From NCBI GenBank assembly GCA_903897145.1, contig CAIUAN010000005.1:1-64000 (forward strand): a stretch of DNA of 64,000 nucleotides, in the 5' to 3' direction. Every line of letters starts with the position of its first letter. Position 1 is the first letter of the stretch. Origin of the DNA: an uncultured Bacteroidia bacterium. Its GTDB lineage: Bacteria > Bacteroidota > Bacteroidia > Bacteroidales > Prolixibacteraceae. Shown in pieces: positions 50,251-59,261 of this stretch. Under the pieces are notes generated by a model. That model was given only the letters and a program-made list of their open reading frames with translations, did not search any database and was not told the origin of the DNA. The position numbers and the translations under genes are program-made.

Positions 50251-52197
50251 CTATGGAGTCGTTACACGAACAATACGTTTCTTCAGCTGCTGCTCGATAA
50301 CAATAGGGACTTTTTCTTCAATTACATTCGAAGAGTCGAGACCCAATGCTTTCACATCATTGATACTCACTTTACGAATAAAATTATGTATTGCCATGAT
50401 AAAACTCTGTTGAAGAGGGAGCTGATAATCGCTAATAAGTATCCGATCAAGGTTTACATAAAGACAATCCGCAGGAATATTATGCGATTTTAGAGAATCG
50501 TATTGACTAACCATGCTAATCTCTCCACTTTTCACCAAATCATCAATAATCTCCTTGAAATAGAGGTTTATTTTTCGCTCAACCTTAAAGCCTAATCTAA
50601 AGTCCACTTTAATTAAAACGCCAGGAATGACATGATGAATCACATATTCAAACGTATTTGGAGTTTCTAAATTATCGATATGAAGGAACCAATAAGTATT
50701 AGCTCTTTTAGGATGCTTATTAAAAATCGAATACATAATTTTCGATTCTATCTGATCGCGTCGATTAGCTTTGGTAATATAAATTAAGTTCGTTGCAATC
50801 TTAGGCACGGAGGTATCAGCACTTAAGGCTCTAAAGATTCCTGGATCTTTATTTAAATTAACAAAACTGATATATTTATTTTTAATCTTACGTCCGAAAT
50901 ACCAACCATACATCACAACAAAGAACAACAATGCTAAGGCAATCGTTAACCATCCTCCATTGGCAAACTTATGCAGATTCGCGTATAAGAATGTACCTTC
51001 AATAGATAAGAATACAGTTAGAAGTAAGATGATATAAGCCATATGAACCTTGCGACTTCTCAGATGATAAGCCAACAATGAGGTTGTCATAATCATGGTA
51101 ATGGTAATAGAGAGACCATAGGCAGCTTCCATCTTTGATGATTCGCCAAAATAGATCACCACAAAAGTACAGGCAATCCATAGAAACCAGTTCACGAAAG
51201 GGACATAAACCTGTCCCTTAATATCGGTCGGATAACTAATTCTAATCTTAGGCCAAATATTCAAAGAAACAGCTTCACTGATTAAGGTATAAGAACCACT
51301 AATTAACGCTTGGCTTGCGATAATAGCGGCCGCTGTAGCAATGATCACACCTGGCAGCAGAAACCAAGCAGGCATAATGGCAAAGAATGGATTAGCACTA
51401 TTCATATGATCCAGGTGATTAAGCAAATAAGCACCTTGTCCAAAATAATTTAATAACAACGAGATCTTCACAAAAACCCAAGAGATTCGAATATTTTTAA
51501 TTCCACAATGACCAAGATCGGAATATAAGGCTTCAGCACCAGTCGTGGCAAGGAATACTGCACCAAGTAGAATTACGGCATTCGGAAATTCAGTGATAAA
51601 TCGGATGGCATAGATTGGATTGATTGCGGCAAAAATACTTGGGTCATTTACCAAAAAATTCAGACCTAAAATGGCCAGCATTGTAAACCAGAGTAACATG
51701 ACAGGTCCGAAAACTTTACCCATAAATCCAGTCCCAAATTGCTGAAAGAAAAATAAGATTGTCAATATTGAAAGGACTACAGGAACGACAGGTATATGAG
51801 GTGATATTAACTTCAACCCTTCAACAGCTGAAGTAACAGTAATAGAAGGTGTGATAATCCCATCCGCAAGAAGTGCACTACCACCAATCATCGTCAGAAT
51901 GGCAACCCAATTATTTTTCTTTTTAATTAGGGCAAACAGGGCAAAAATCCCACCCTCACCGTGGTTATCTGCGCGAAGGGTGATTATCACATATTTGATG
52001 GTAGTCTGAAGCGTAAGAGTCCAGAATATACAAGACAATGCGCCAAAAATCAACTCACGACTAAATTCTGTTGAAGCACCAATAATGGCACTCATCGTAT
52101 ACAGTGGACTTGTTCCAAGATCACCAAAAACGATTCCTAACGTGATAATTAAGCCGGCAAACGATACTTTTTCTATGCCGCTATGATGTTTATCCAT
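50251..52197 (-). CDS. kup: KUP-family potassium transporter
   Basis: LIITLGIVFGDLGTSPLYTM, RADNHGEGGIFALFALI, SALLADGIITPSITVTSAVEGL. Confidence 0.95.
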   Translation of the reverse strand: MDKHHSGIEKVSFAGLIITLGIVFGDLGTSPLYTMSAIIGASTEFSRELIFGALSCIFWTLTLQTTIKYVIITLRADNHGEGGIFALFALIKKKNNWVAILTMIGGSALLADGIITPSITVTSAVEGLKLISPHIPVVPVVLSILTILFFFQQFGTGFMGKVFGPVMLLWFTMLAILGLNFLVNDPSIFAAINPIYAIRFITEFPNAVILLGAVFLATTGAEALYSDLGHCGIKNIRISWVFVKISLLLNYFGQGAYLLNHLDHMNSANPFFAIMPAWFLLPGVIIATAAAIIASQALISGSYTLISEAVSLNIWPKIRISYPTDIKGQVYVPFVNWFLWIACTFVVIYFGESSKMEAAYGLSITITMIMTTSLLAYHLRSRKVHMAYIILLLTVFLSIEGTFLYANLHKFANGGWLTIALALLFFVVMYGWYFGRKIKNKYISFVNLNKDPGIFRALSADTSVPKIATNLIYITKANRRDQIESKIMYSIFNKHPKRANTYWFLHIDNLETPNTFEYVIHHVIPGVLIKVDFRLGFKVERKINLYFKEIIDDLVKSGEISMVSQYDSLKSHNIPADCLYVNLDRILISDYQLPLQQSFIMAIHNFIRKVSINDVKALGLDSSNVIEEKVPIVIEQQLKKRIVRVTTP

Positions 52198-52242
52198 GAT
52201 GTTAACCTAATATTCTATAAGTGTTTTATTAAAAAACAAGGA

Positions 52243-52277
52243 CAAATGTAAGCACAAAATTGAAAAATTATCCAAAA
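52243..52277 (-). promoter_or_regulatory. Bacteroidota-type promoter of kup
   Basis: Minus strand TTTTG-N22-TACATTTG. Confidence 0.55.
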
Positions 52278-52446
52278 TTGGCGTGAATAAAGTCGCAAAC
52301 CCTGAAAAAACGAGTCGTATCCAATCGCAACTTTCTGTTATCCAACAACCTATGCTAAATACAATTGTTGAATATAATATTTAACAATCATCAAATGTAG
52401 AAGGGTGATTTAACAACTTGAAGTACTCTTTAATCCGCCTTGCAAC

Positions 52447-53724
52447 CTAATTAATAATCTCGCAGCCACCTAGGTAAGGGACCAATACTTTCGGAACGAC
52501 TATTCCTTCAGGCGTCTGATAGTTTTCGAGTATTGCAGCCACGATTCGAGGCAACGCTAATGCACTGCCATTTAAAGTGTGTGCTATCTGTGGTTTTGAG
52601 GCGCCATCTTCCCGAAAACGAAGCTTTAAACGAGTCGCTTGAAATGATTCAAAATTTGAAACCGATGAGACCTCCAACCAACGTTCTTGAGCTGCCGACC
52701 ACACCTCAAAATCATAGGTTAACGAAGAGGTAAAGCTCATATCACCACCACACAAACGTAGAATACGGTATGGGAGCCCTAGCTTTTCGACTAAAGACTG
52801 AACATAATCAACCATATCTTTTAGTGATTCGTATGATTTATCAGGATGTGCTACCTGTACGATCTCCACCTTATCAAATTGATGTAGGCGATTTAGGCCT
52901 CTAACATCTTTGCCATACGAACCGGCTTCGCGGCGGAAACAGGCAGAATAAGCCGTTGTTTTAATTGGAAGATCCTTGCCCTCCACGATGGCATCGCGAA
53001 AGATATTTGTGACCGGAACCTCCGCTGTTGGGATTAGGTATAGATTATCGGTACTGTCATGATACATCTGTCCCTCTTTATCAGGAAGCTGACCAGTACC
53101 AAAGCCAGAAGCCTCGTTGACAAGATAGGGTGGTTGCACTTCGAGGTAACCCTTTTCACGTGCTTGATCGAGGAAGAAATTAATTAAAGCTCGCTGAATT
53201 CTTGCTCCAAAACCCTTATAAACAGGGAAGCCGGCGCCAGTTATTTTTACTCCAAGTTCAAAGTCTATTAGATCATATTGAGCCGCCAATTCCCAATGAG
53301 GCTTAGCACCAGCAGGCAAATTAGGCATTGTTCCTCCTGTAGCAACAACTTCATTATCTTCTGCCCCTTTTCCTTTAAGGACTAAAGCTGATGGAAGATT
53401 TGGTAGTTGTACTTGAAGCTGAGCCAATTCGGCATCGATCACTGCAAATTGCTCTTCAAAAATTCGAATCTGCTCTTTTAGCTCAACAGTTTTTTGTTTT
53501 GCAAGCTCAACTTCACTCTGCTTACCTTCTTTAATAAGCTGCCCAATCTCTTTCGAGATTTTATTCATCTCGGCCTTCTGAATTTCAGAATCGTTTTGAA
53601 CCTCATTGCGTCTTTTGTAGAGCGCAATAACTTTTTCAACGATTGCCCGAGCGTCAAATCGCTTAACGGCGAGTTTCTCAATTACTAAATCAGGATTATC
53701 CTGTATGAATTTCAAATTTAACAT
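52447..53724 (-). CDS. serS: Seryl-tRNA synthetase
   Basis: MLNLKFIQDNPDLVIEKLAVKRFDA, LYLIPTAEVPVTNIFRD, ACFRREAGSYGKDVRGLNRLHQFDKVEI, HTLNGSALALPRIVAAILENYQ. Confidence 0.97.
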   Translation of the reverse strand: MLNLKFIQDNPDLVIEKLAVKRFDARAIVEKVIALYKRRNEVQNDSEIQKAEMNKISKEIGQLIKEGKQSEVELAKQKTVELKEQIRIFEEQFAVIDAELAQLQVQLPNLPSALVLKGKGAEDNEVVATGGTMPNLPAGAKPHWELAAQYDLIDFELGVKITGAGFPVYKGFGARIQRALINFFLDQAREKGYLEVQPPYLVNEASGFGTGQLPDKEGQMYHDSTDNLYLIPTAEVPVTNIFRDAIVEGKDLPIKTTAYSACFRREAGSYGKDVRGLNRLHQFDKVEIVQVAHPDKSYESLKDMVDYVQSLVEKLGLPYRILRLCGGDMSFTSSLTYDFEVWSAAQERWLEVSSVSNFESFQATRLKLRFREDGASKPQIAHTLNGSALALPRIVAAILENYQTPEGIVVPKVLVPYLGGCEIIN

Positions 53725-53812
53725 AGCTTCAATCTCAAAATTAATGTTTTAGAAATAGAACTGTCATCTGTCTAATTCCATCAACCATTGTGCAAACAAA
53801 AGTACAAATAAA

Positions 53813-53854
53813 AAATCTCCTGTCTCATTACAACAGTAATAAAACAGGAGATTT
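53813..53854 (-). terminator. Terminator downstream of rpmA
   Basis: 11-bp stem AAATCTCCTGT / ACAGGAGATTT with a 20-nt loop and T-run on the minus strand. Confidence 0.65.
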
Positions 53855-53876
53855 AAATTTCTAAATGAATCAGTAT

Positions 53877-54143
53877 TTACTCTACTGATTTAAATGGCAG
53901 AACAGAAACGTATGATTTGTCATTTCTTTTCTTTTGGAATGTAACAGTACCATCGATCAAAGCGAATAGCGTATGATCTCTACCGATTCCAACATTTGCA
54001 CCTGGATGATGAGCTGTTCCGCGTTGACGAATAAGAATATTCCCCGCAGTTGCAGCTTGTCCTCCATAAATTTTTACGCCTAGGCGTTTACTTTGAGATT
54101 CGCGACCGTTCTTTGAACTACCGGCTCCTTTTTTATGTGCCAT
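53877..54143 (-). CDS. rpmA: 50S ribosomal protein L27
   Basis: [62 protein letters not shown]. Confidence 0.97.
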   Translation of the reverse strand: MAHKKGAGSSKNGRESQSKRLGVKIYGGQAATAGNILIRQRGTAHHPGANVGIGRDHTLFALIDGTVTFQKKRNDKSYVSVLPFKSVE

Positions 54144-54162
54144 GGATAATCTTTTTTAAAAT

Positions 54163-54474
54163 TTATGCTAAAATTCCAGTAATTTGAATCTGTGTCAGGT
54201 ATTGACGGTGACCGTTTTTCTTCTTGTAACCCTTACGGCGTTTTTTCTTGAATACGATCACTTTGTCACCTTTTAGGTGAGTAAGTACCGAAGCGGTAAC
54301 TTTAGCACCAGCAATAACAGGAGCACCAATACTTACTTTGCCCTCGTTATCAATCAATAAAACTTTTTCAAACGTCACCTCAGCTCCCTCTAGTTGTGGA
54401 AGACGGTGTACATAAATCTTTCTGTCTTTCTCAACCTTGAACTGCTGTCCAGCGATTTCTACAATTGCGTACAT
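54163..54474 (-). CDS. rplU: 50S ribosomal protein L21
   Basis: MYAIVEIAGQQFKVEKDRKIYVHRL and FKKKRRKGYKKKNGHRQYLTQIQI. Confidence 0.97.
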   Translation of the reverse strand: MYAIVEIAGQQFKVEKDRKIYVHRLPQLEGAEVTFEKVLLIDNEGKVSIGAPVIAGAKVTASVLTHLKGDKVIVFKKKRRKGYKKKNGHRQYLTQIQITGILA

Positions 54475-54552
54475 ACTTTCAATATATTTTATTTGGGTCC
54501 TGCAGGCGGGAAACCTACGTCTCCTCTTTTAAAGCCAACTCGAACTGGAGTG

Positions 54553-54585
54553 CAAAAGTAAACAATCTATACTTGTCTACCAAAA
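54553..54585 (-). promoter_or_regulatory. Bacteroidota-type promoter of rplU-rpmA
   Basis: Minus strand TTTTG-N20-TACTTTTG, matching the Bacteroidota sigma(A)-type -33/-7 consensus. Confidence 0.65.
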
Positions 54586-54782
54586 GTATCTTGAAAATAT
54601 TTCACATTCCCGCATAAGGAGTTGAAGAAAGATTCCGAAAATCCCAAAGCCGGTCATTTAAAATCTTCTGTTTTATTTAAATTATAACACAAATTGATTT
54701 TTTAACTCGTTCATATTCAAATCAATTTAGTAAATTTGTCAGAAGACACCCAACACTACTAATCACCTTAAATTTTACATTC

Positions 54783-56141
54783 ATGAAAAATTTAACACCC
54801 CCCAACATTACCCGAAGAGGATTTATTGGAAGTACAACATTAGCATCAAGTGGATTTTTAATCGTACCAGCCCATGCTATTTCTGGCCTTGGCCACATCG
54901 CTCCCAGCGATAAATTAAATGTCGCTGGTATTGGTATTGCAGGAATGGGTAAAGGAAACATTTCACGGGTTGCAAAGACAGAAAATATCGTTGCCCTATG
55001 CGATATCGACTGGAGAGAACCTGCCAGCAACGTTTTCAAAACCTATCCAAAAGCAAAGCAGTACAAGGATTACAGAGTAATGCTCGACAAGCAAAAAGAT
55101 ATCGATGCTGTAATCATTGCTACGCCCGACCATACACATGCCATCATAAGCCTAGAAGCGATAAGAAGAGGGAAACACACCTTCACCCAAAAACCCTTGA
55201 CTCATACCGTCCATGAAGCTCGCGTTTTAGCGCAAGCAGCAAAACAATACAAAGTTGCTACCCAAATGGGAAACCAAGGTCAGGCTGGTGAAGCAACACG
55301 AAGGCTGAGGGAATTAATCTGGGATGGCGTCATCGGACAGATCCGCGAAGTCCATGTCTGGACCGACAGACCCAACAAAGGATTCACCGACACTTATTGG
55401 CCACAAGGAGTGCCAAGACCGACAGAAACACCTGATATTCCCAAAGAATTAGACTGGGACTTATTTGTTGGACCAGCTCCCATGCGACCCTATAACCCCG
55501 CTTACCATCCATTCAAATGGAGAGGCTGGTGGGACTTTGGAACTGGGTCCTTGGGCGATATCGGCTGCCACTCTCTAGACCCAGTCTTCCGAGCACTTAA
55601 ATTAAAATACCCCACAAGCTTACAAGCTGTGTCAACAGTTGTCAATCAAGACTCCTACCCATCAGGATCAATGATTAAATATGAATTTCCAGCGCGAGAA
55701 AACCTCGCTCCAGTATCTTTAACCTGGTACGATGGAGGTTTGCGACCTATGCGCATACCCGAATTAGAGGAAGGGATGCAAATGGGCTCAGGAGGCACGT
55801 TGTATATCGGCGACAAAGGGAAAATCTTGGACGACAAAATCCTCCCTCGCTCCTTGCGAGAATCCTATACTGTGCCTAAGCCATACCTCATTTCGTCACC
55901 TGGTCATGAAGAGGAGTGGATCATAGCTTGTAAAGGTGGAGCCCCGGCAGGATCTGATTTCGAATGGGCTGGACCATTAACAGAGACCGTTTTATTAGGA
56001 AACATCGCGCTTCGCAAAGAGATTAAAGAAAAAATGAGCACCCAGAGCTTAAATTGGGACCCGGTGAAATTCAATTTCCCAAATCTCCCAGAAGCCGATC
56101 AATTCCTTCATTACGAATATAGAAAAGGTTGGAGTTTATAA
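54783..56141 (+). CDS. Gfo/Idh/MocA family oxidoreductase with twin-arginine-like signal
   Basis: MKNLTPPNITRRGFIGSTTLASSGFLIVPAHA; DAVIIATPDHTHAIISLEAIRRGKHTFTQKPLTHTVHEARVL. Confidence 0.93.
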   Translation: MKNLTPPNITRRGFIGSTTLASSGFLIVPAHAISGLGHIAPSDKLNVAGIGIAGMGKGNISRVAKTENIVALCDIDWREPASNVFKTYPKAKQYKDYRVMLDKQKDIDAVIIATPDHTHAIISLEAIRRGKHTFTQKPLTHTVHEARVLAQAAKQYKVATQMGNQGQAGEATRRLRELIWDGVIGQIREVHVWTDRPNKGFTDTYWPQGVPRPTETPDIPKELDWDLFVGPAPMRPYNPAYHPFKWRGWWDFGTGSLGDIGCHSLDPVFRALKLKYPTSLQAVSTVVNQDSYPSGSMIKYEFPARENLAPVSLTWYDGGLRPMRIPELEEGMQMGSGGTLYIGDKGKILDDKILPRSLRESYTVPKPYLISSPGHEEEWIIACKGGAPAGSDFEWAGPLTETVLLGNIALRKEIKEKMSTQSLNWDPVKFNFPNLPEADQFLHYEYRKGWSL

Positions 56142-56207
56142 ATGGATAAATGATATTATCTCACTATTTTTGTCTTTTGTAAAAAGGCACTAAATCTTCC
56201 TAACATA

Positions 56208-56239
56208 AACAAGAGACGCCCTAGTAAGCGTCTCTTGTT
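56208..56239 (+). terminator. Stem-loop between Gfo/Idh and ManA-like genes, possible terminator
   Basis: 12-bp perfect stem AACAAGAGACGC / GCGTCTCTTGTT; weak T-run. Confidence 0.5.
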
Positions 56240-56255
56240 GCATATCTAAAATAGA

Positions 56256-58034
56256 ATGACAACAAAATTCCTAACGAACCCTTCAAAATATAACAACCTC
56301 CCATTTGTTGAGGTGAAAAACAAAAAATACAACGTAACAACAGGGTGGGATAAGATCTGTAATCTAATTCAAACTAAAGTTGGTGAATTGGGTCTCGACA
56401 AAACGATTATCGTTGTTGAAACCTACCAAGGTGTGCTACATGAAGAACTAATCAGCAACTTAACTACCCACTTGAAACCGACCAAATTCATTCATTCCGA
56501 AACCTGGTTTTTATCAGAACAGGAGGTTCAGCAATTGGTCTTCCCAGATGTCACCGAAGATCGGATCTTTGGGAGGATAACAAATCTAAGCATGGTTGAT
56601 TTTTTTGATCCAACCCAAGTTCAACAAATCAGGCACGAGGTAGAAGATTTCAATACTGGAACTTGCATCATTTATGGCTATGGCAGCTCACTAATTTTCC
56701 CTGAATCAGATTTATTGATCTATGCGGACATGCCAAGATGGGAAATCCAACTTAGAATGCGCCAACACTTAATTGATAATTTAGGGGTTAAAAATCGTCA
56801 AACACAAGATTGGATGCTTCTCTATAAACAAGGATACTTTGTCGATTGGCGAGTATGCGACGAACTGAAGAAGAGTATATTTGACCGATGGGATTTCGTA
56901 TTGGATACCACAAAAGCGAATGAGCCTAAATTTATCGAAGGGAAGGCAATCTTAGAAGGATTAGCCACTGCCGCTAGTCAGCCATTCAGCCTAGTCCCGT
57001 TCTTTGATCCAGGACCTTGGGGAGGTCAATGGATGAAAGAAGTCTGCAACCTTGATCCTAACTTACCAAACTATGCCTGGTCCTTCAACGGTGTCCCTGA
57101 AGAAAATAGTCTACTTTTAAAGTTTGGGGATCAGATGATGGAAATACCATCCATAAACGTCGTTCTTCGTCACCCTACTGAGTTATTAGGTCCTTATATC
57201 CAAGAACGATTTGGAGAAGAATTTCCAATCCGTTTCGATTTTCTAGACACCATGGACGGTGGAAACTTAAGTCTGCAGGTGCATCCACTAACTGAATATA
57301 TCCAAGAGCACTTTGGAATGGCATACACCCAAGATGAGAGTTACTATATGATGGAAGCAGGGGATGATGCGATCGTTTATTTAGGACTTAAGGAGGGGGT
57401 GAATCCCCAACAAATGATTAACGAATTAAAAGACGCGCAAAAAGGCACCGCATCATTTAATGCCGAAAAGCATGTCCAAACTTGGCCGGTAAAAAAGCAT
57501 GATCATTTTCTTATTCCTGCTGGAACCGTGCATTGCTCTGGGAAAAATAGCTTAGTGCTCGAAGTTAGTGCAACACCTTACATCTTCACCTTTAAGCTTT
57601 GGGATTGGGATCGACTTGGATTAGATGGAAAACCACGACCTATCAATATTGAACATGGAGAGCAGGTTATTCAATGGGATCGAACCACCCAATGGACGAA
57701 AGAGAATTTAATCAATCAGGTCGAAATCCTGCAAACTGGCGACGGATGGACAGAGGAGCGAACAGGTCTCCACGAGTCCGAATTTATTGAAACAAGAAGA
57801 CATTGGTTTACAAAAATCGTTAACCACAATACGCAAAACACTGTCAATGTGCTATGCTTGATCGAAGGCGACGAGGTTATTGTTGAAAGTCCATCTGCCA
57901 GTTTTGAACCCTTTATCATTCATTACGCAGAGGTAATTATTATCCCTGCCGCAGTAGGATCATATACGATCCGACCCACAGAAACCAGTGAAGCAAAGAA
58001 TTTTGCCACATTAAAAGGATATGTTAGAGCTTAA
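56256..58034 (+). CDS. Class I mannose-6-phosphate isomerase-like protein, long form with an extra N-terminal domain
   Basis: C-terminal half: MDGGNLSLQVHPLTEYIQEHFG, KHDHFLIPAGTVHCSGKNSLVLEVSATPYIFTFKLWDWDR. The N-terminal ~220 aa are not part of a standard ManA. Confidence 0.82.
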   Translation: MTTKFLTNPSKYNNLPFVEVKNKKYNVTTGWDKICNLIQTKVGELGLDKTIIVVETYQGVLHEELISNLTTHLKPTKFIHSETWFLSEQEVQQLVFPDVTEDRIFGRITNLSMVDFFDPTQVQQIRHEVEDFNTGTCIIYGYGSSLIFPESDLLIYADMPRWEIQLRMRQHLIDNLGVKNRQTQDWMLLYKQGYFVDWRVCDELKKSIFDRWDFVLDTTKANEPKFIEGKAILEGLATAASQPFSLVPFFDPGPWGGQWMKEVCNLDPNLPNYAWSFNGVPEENSLLLKFGDQMMEIPSINVVLRHPTELLGPYIQERFGEEFPIRFDFLDTMDGGNLSLQVHPLTEYIQEHFGMAYTQDESYYMMEAGDDAIVYLGLKEGVNPQQMINELKDAQKGTASFNAEKHVQTWPVKKHDHFLIPAGTVHCSGKNSLVLEVSATPYIFTFKLWDWDRLGLDGKPRPINIEHGEQVIQWDRTTQWTKENLINQVEILQTGDGWTEERTGLHESEFIETRRHWFTKIVNHNTQNTVNVLCLIEGDEVIVESPSASFEPFIIHYAEVIIIPAAVGSYTIRPTETSEAKNFATLKGYVRA

Positions 58035-58114
58035 TTAGAAATTAAAAAGGTTCAAAATAAAAAGAGAAGACTTATCTAAATAAGCCTCCTCTTTTTTGTT
58101 TGTTCCAACCAAAA

Positions 58115-59029
58115 TTACAAAAGAAGCTTAGTTCTCAGGTTTGTAATACTGGTTTTAATGGAATCAAATGGTTTGCCATCTTTCGTATAATCTTGCTCGA
58201 CGAACATATATTTCAATCCTGCTTTTTCTCTGTTTGCCAATATCTCTTTGAAATTAACGATACCAGTTCCTACTGGTGCAAAATCTTTTGTTGCTGGCTG
58301 GTAGAATGGAGCCTCTTTAGTCTGCGCATCCTTCATATGGAAAAGCTGGAAACGACCTGGATATTTTTTAAACATCTCGACCGGATTTTGACCTGCTTTT
58401 GTTGCCCAAAATAGATCCAGCTCCATAGTAACCAAGTCCTTGTCTAATTCTGGCAATAATACATCGTAATAAGGGATCTTACCTTCAACAGTATCAAATT
58501 CAAAATTATGATTGTGATAGCCAAACTGAATCTTATGCTCTTTCATAATCTTTCCAACCTTATTCCAGTCGGCAGCCATCTTTTTATAGCTATTAAGTGT
58601 TTTGCGTGCTTCTTCAACGACCCAAGGCTGAATGCAATATTTAACACCAAGTTTCGCATGATCCTCTGCCATTTTAGTAGCGTTATCAATCGTGATACCT
58701 AAAGCTTCAACCTGAGTATGACTGCTAATAATCTGCATACCAAGGTCGTTAACGATCTTTTTAAATTCTGCAGGCTCATAGCCATAAAATTTGCCATTTG
58801 AATAGTTTGCAAGTTCAAGGTATTTAAAACCAAGGTCGGCAACCTTCTTTAAAGAACCCACCACATCTTTGGCCATCGCATCACGAATGGTATACAATTG
58901 AACTCCGATACCTGTGTTCTTCGGGGCCGCATTCGCAGCAGACAAAGAAAAATCAGATAATACAAGAGCACCCAATGCCGTAGTAGCTGATAATTTCAAG
59001 AAATTCCTTCGAGAATTTAAATTTTCCAT
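58115..59029 (-). CDS. Sugar phosphate isomerase/epimerase-like TIM-barrel protein, exported
   Basis: Signal MENLNSRRNFLKLSATTALGALVLSDFSLSAANA; GVQLYTIRDAMAKDVVGSLKKVADLGFKYLELANY, FGYHNHNFEF, MELDLFWATKAGQNP. Confidence 0.92.
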   Translation of the reverse strand: MENLNSRRNFLKLSATTALGALVLSDFSLSAANAAPKNTGIGVQLYTIRDAMAKDVVGSLKKVADLGFKYLELANYSNGKFYGYEPAEFKKIVNDLGMQIISSHTQVEALGITIDNATKMAEDHAKLGVKYCIQPWVVEEARKTLNSYKKMAADWNKVGKIMKEHKIQFGYHNHNFEFDTVEGKIPYYDVLLPELDKDLVTMELDLFWATKAGQNPVEMFKKYPGRFQLFHMKDAQTKEAPFYQPATKDFAPVGTGIVNFKEILANREKAGLKYMFVEQDYTKDGKPFDSIKTSITNLRTKLLL

Positions 59030-59261
59030 AATTTGAGGTAAAATATTTAATTAATTAAGATGTATTTTCAAGTGCAATGTTTCAAGTTTAAAATTAATGA
59101 AAATTTCACTACCAAGGAACATTGGATAAAAACTATTCTCGTTTCAGAGATGGATCTTAAATATTCTAAGTTCAATCCTAAATATATAACCTTCAAAAAG
59201 AAAATAGTTTATCTTCGTGTACTTGAATGACTCGAACTAGAAACCTATTATCTATTCTGCT

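Noticed and set aside
54722-55039. 105-aa minus-strand ORF overlapping the Gfo/Idh gene
   Set aside because: Overlaps the 5' region of a clear Gfo/Idh gene; no motif; likely a shadow ORF.
58100-58414. 104-aa plus-strand Cys/Phe-rich ORF antisense to the TIM-barrel gene
   Set aside because: Fully opposite a supported CDS apart from the terminator; composition is that of a reverse-complement artefact.
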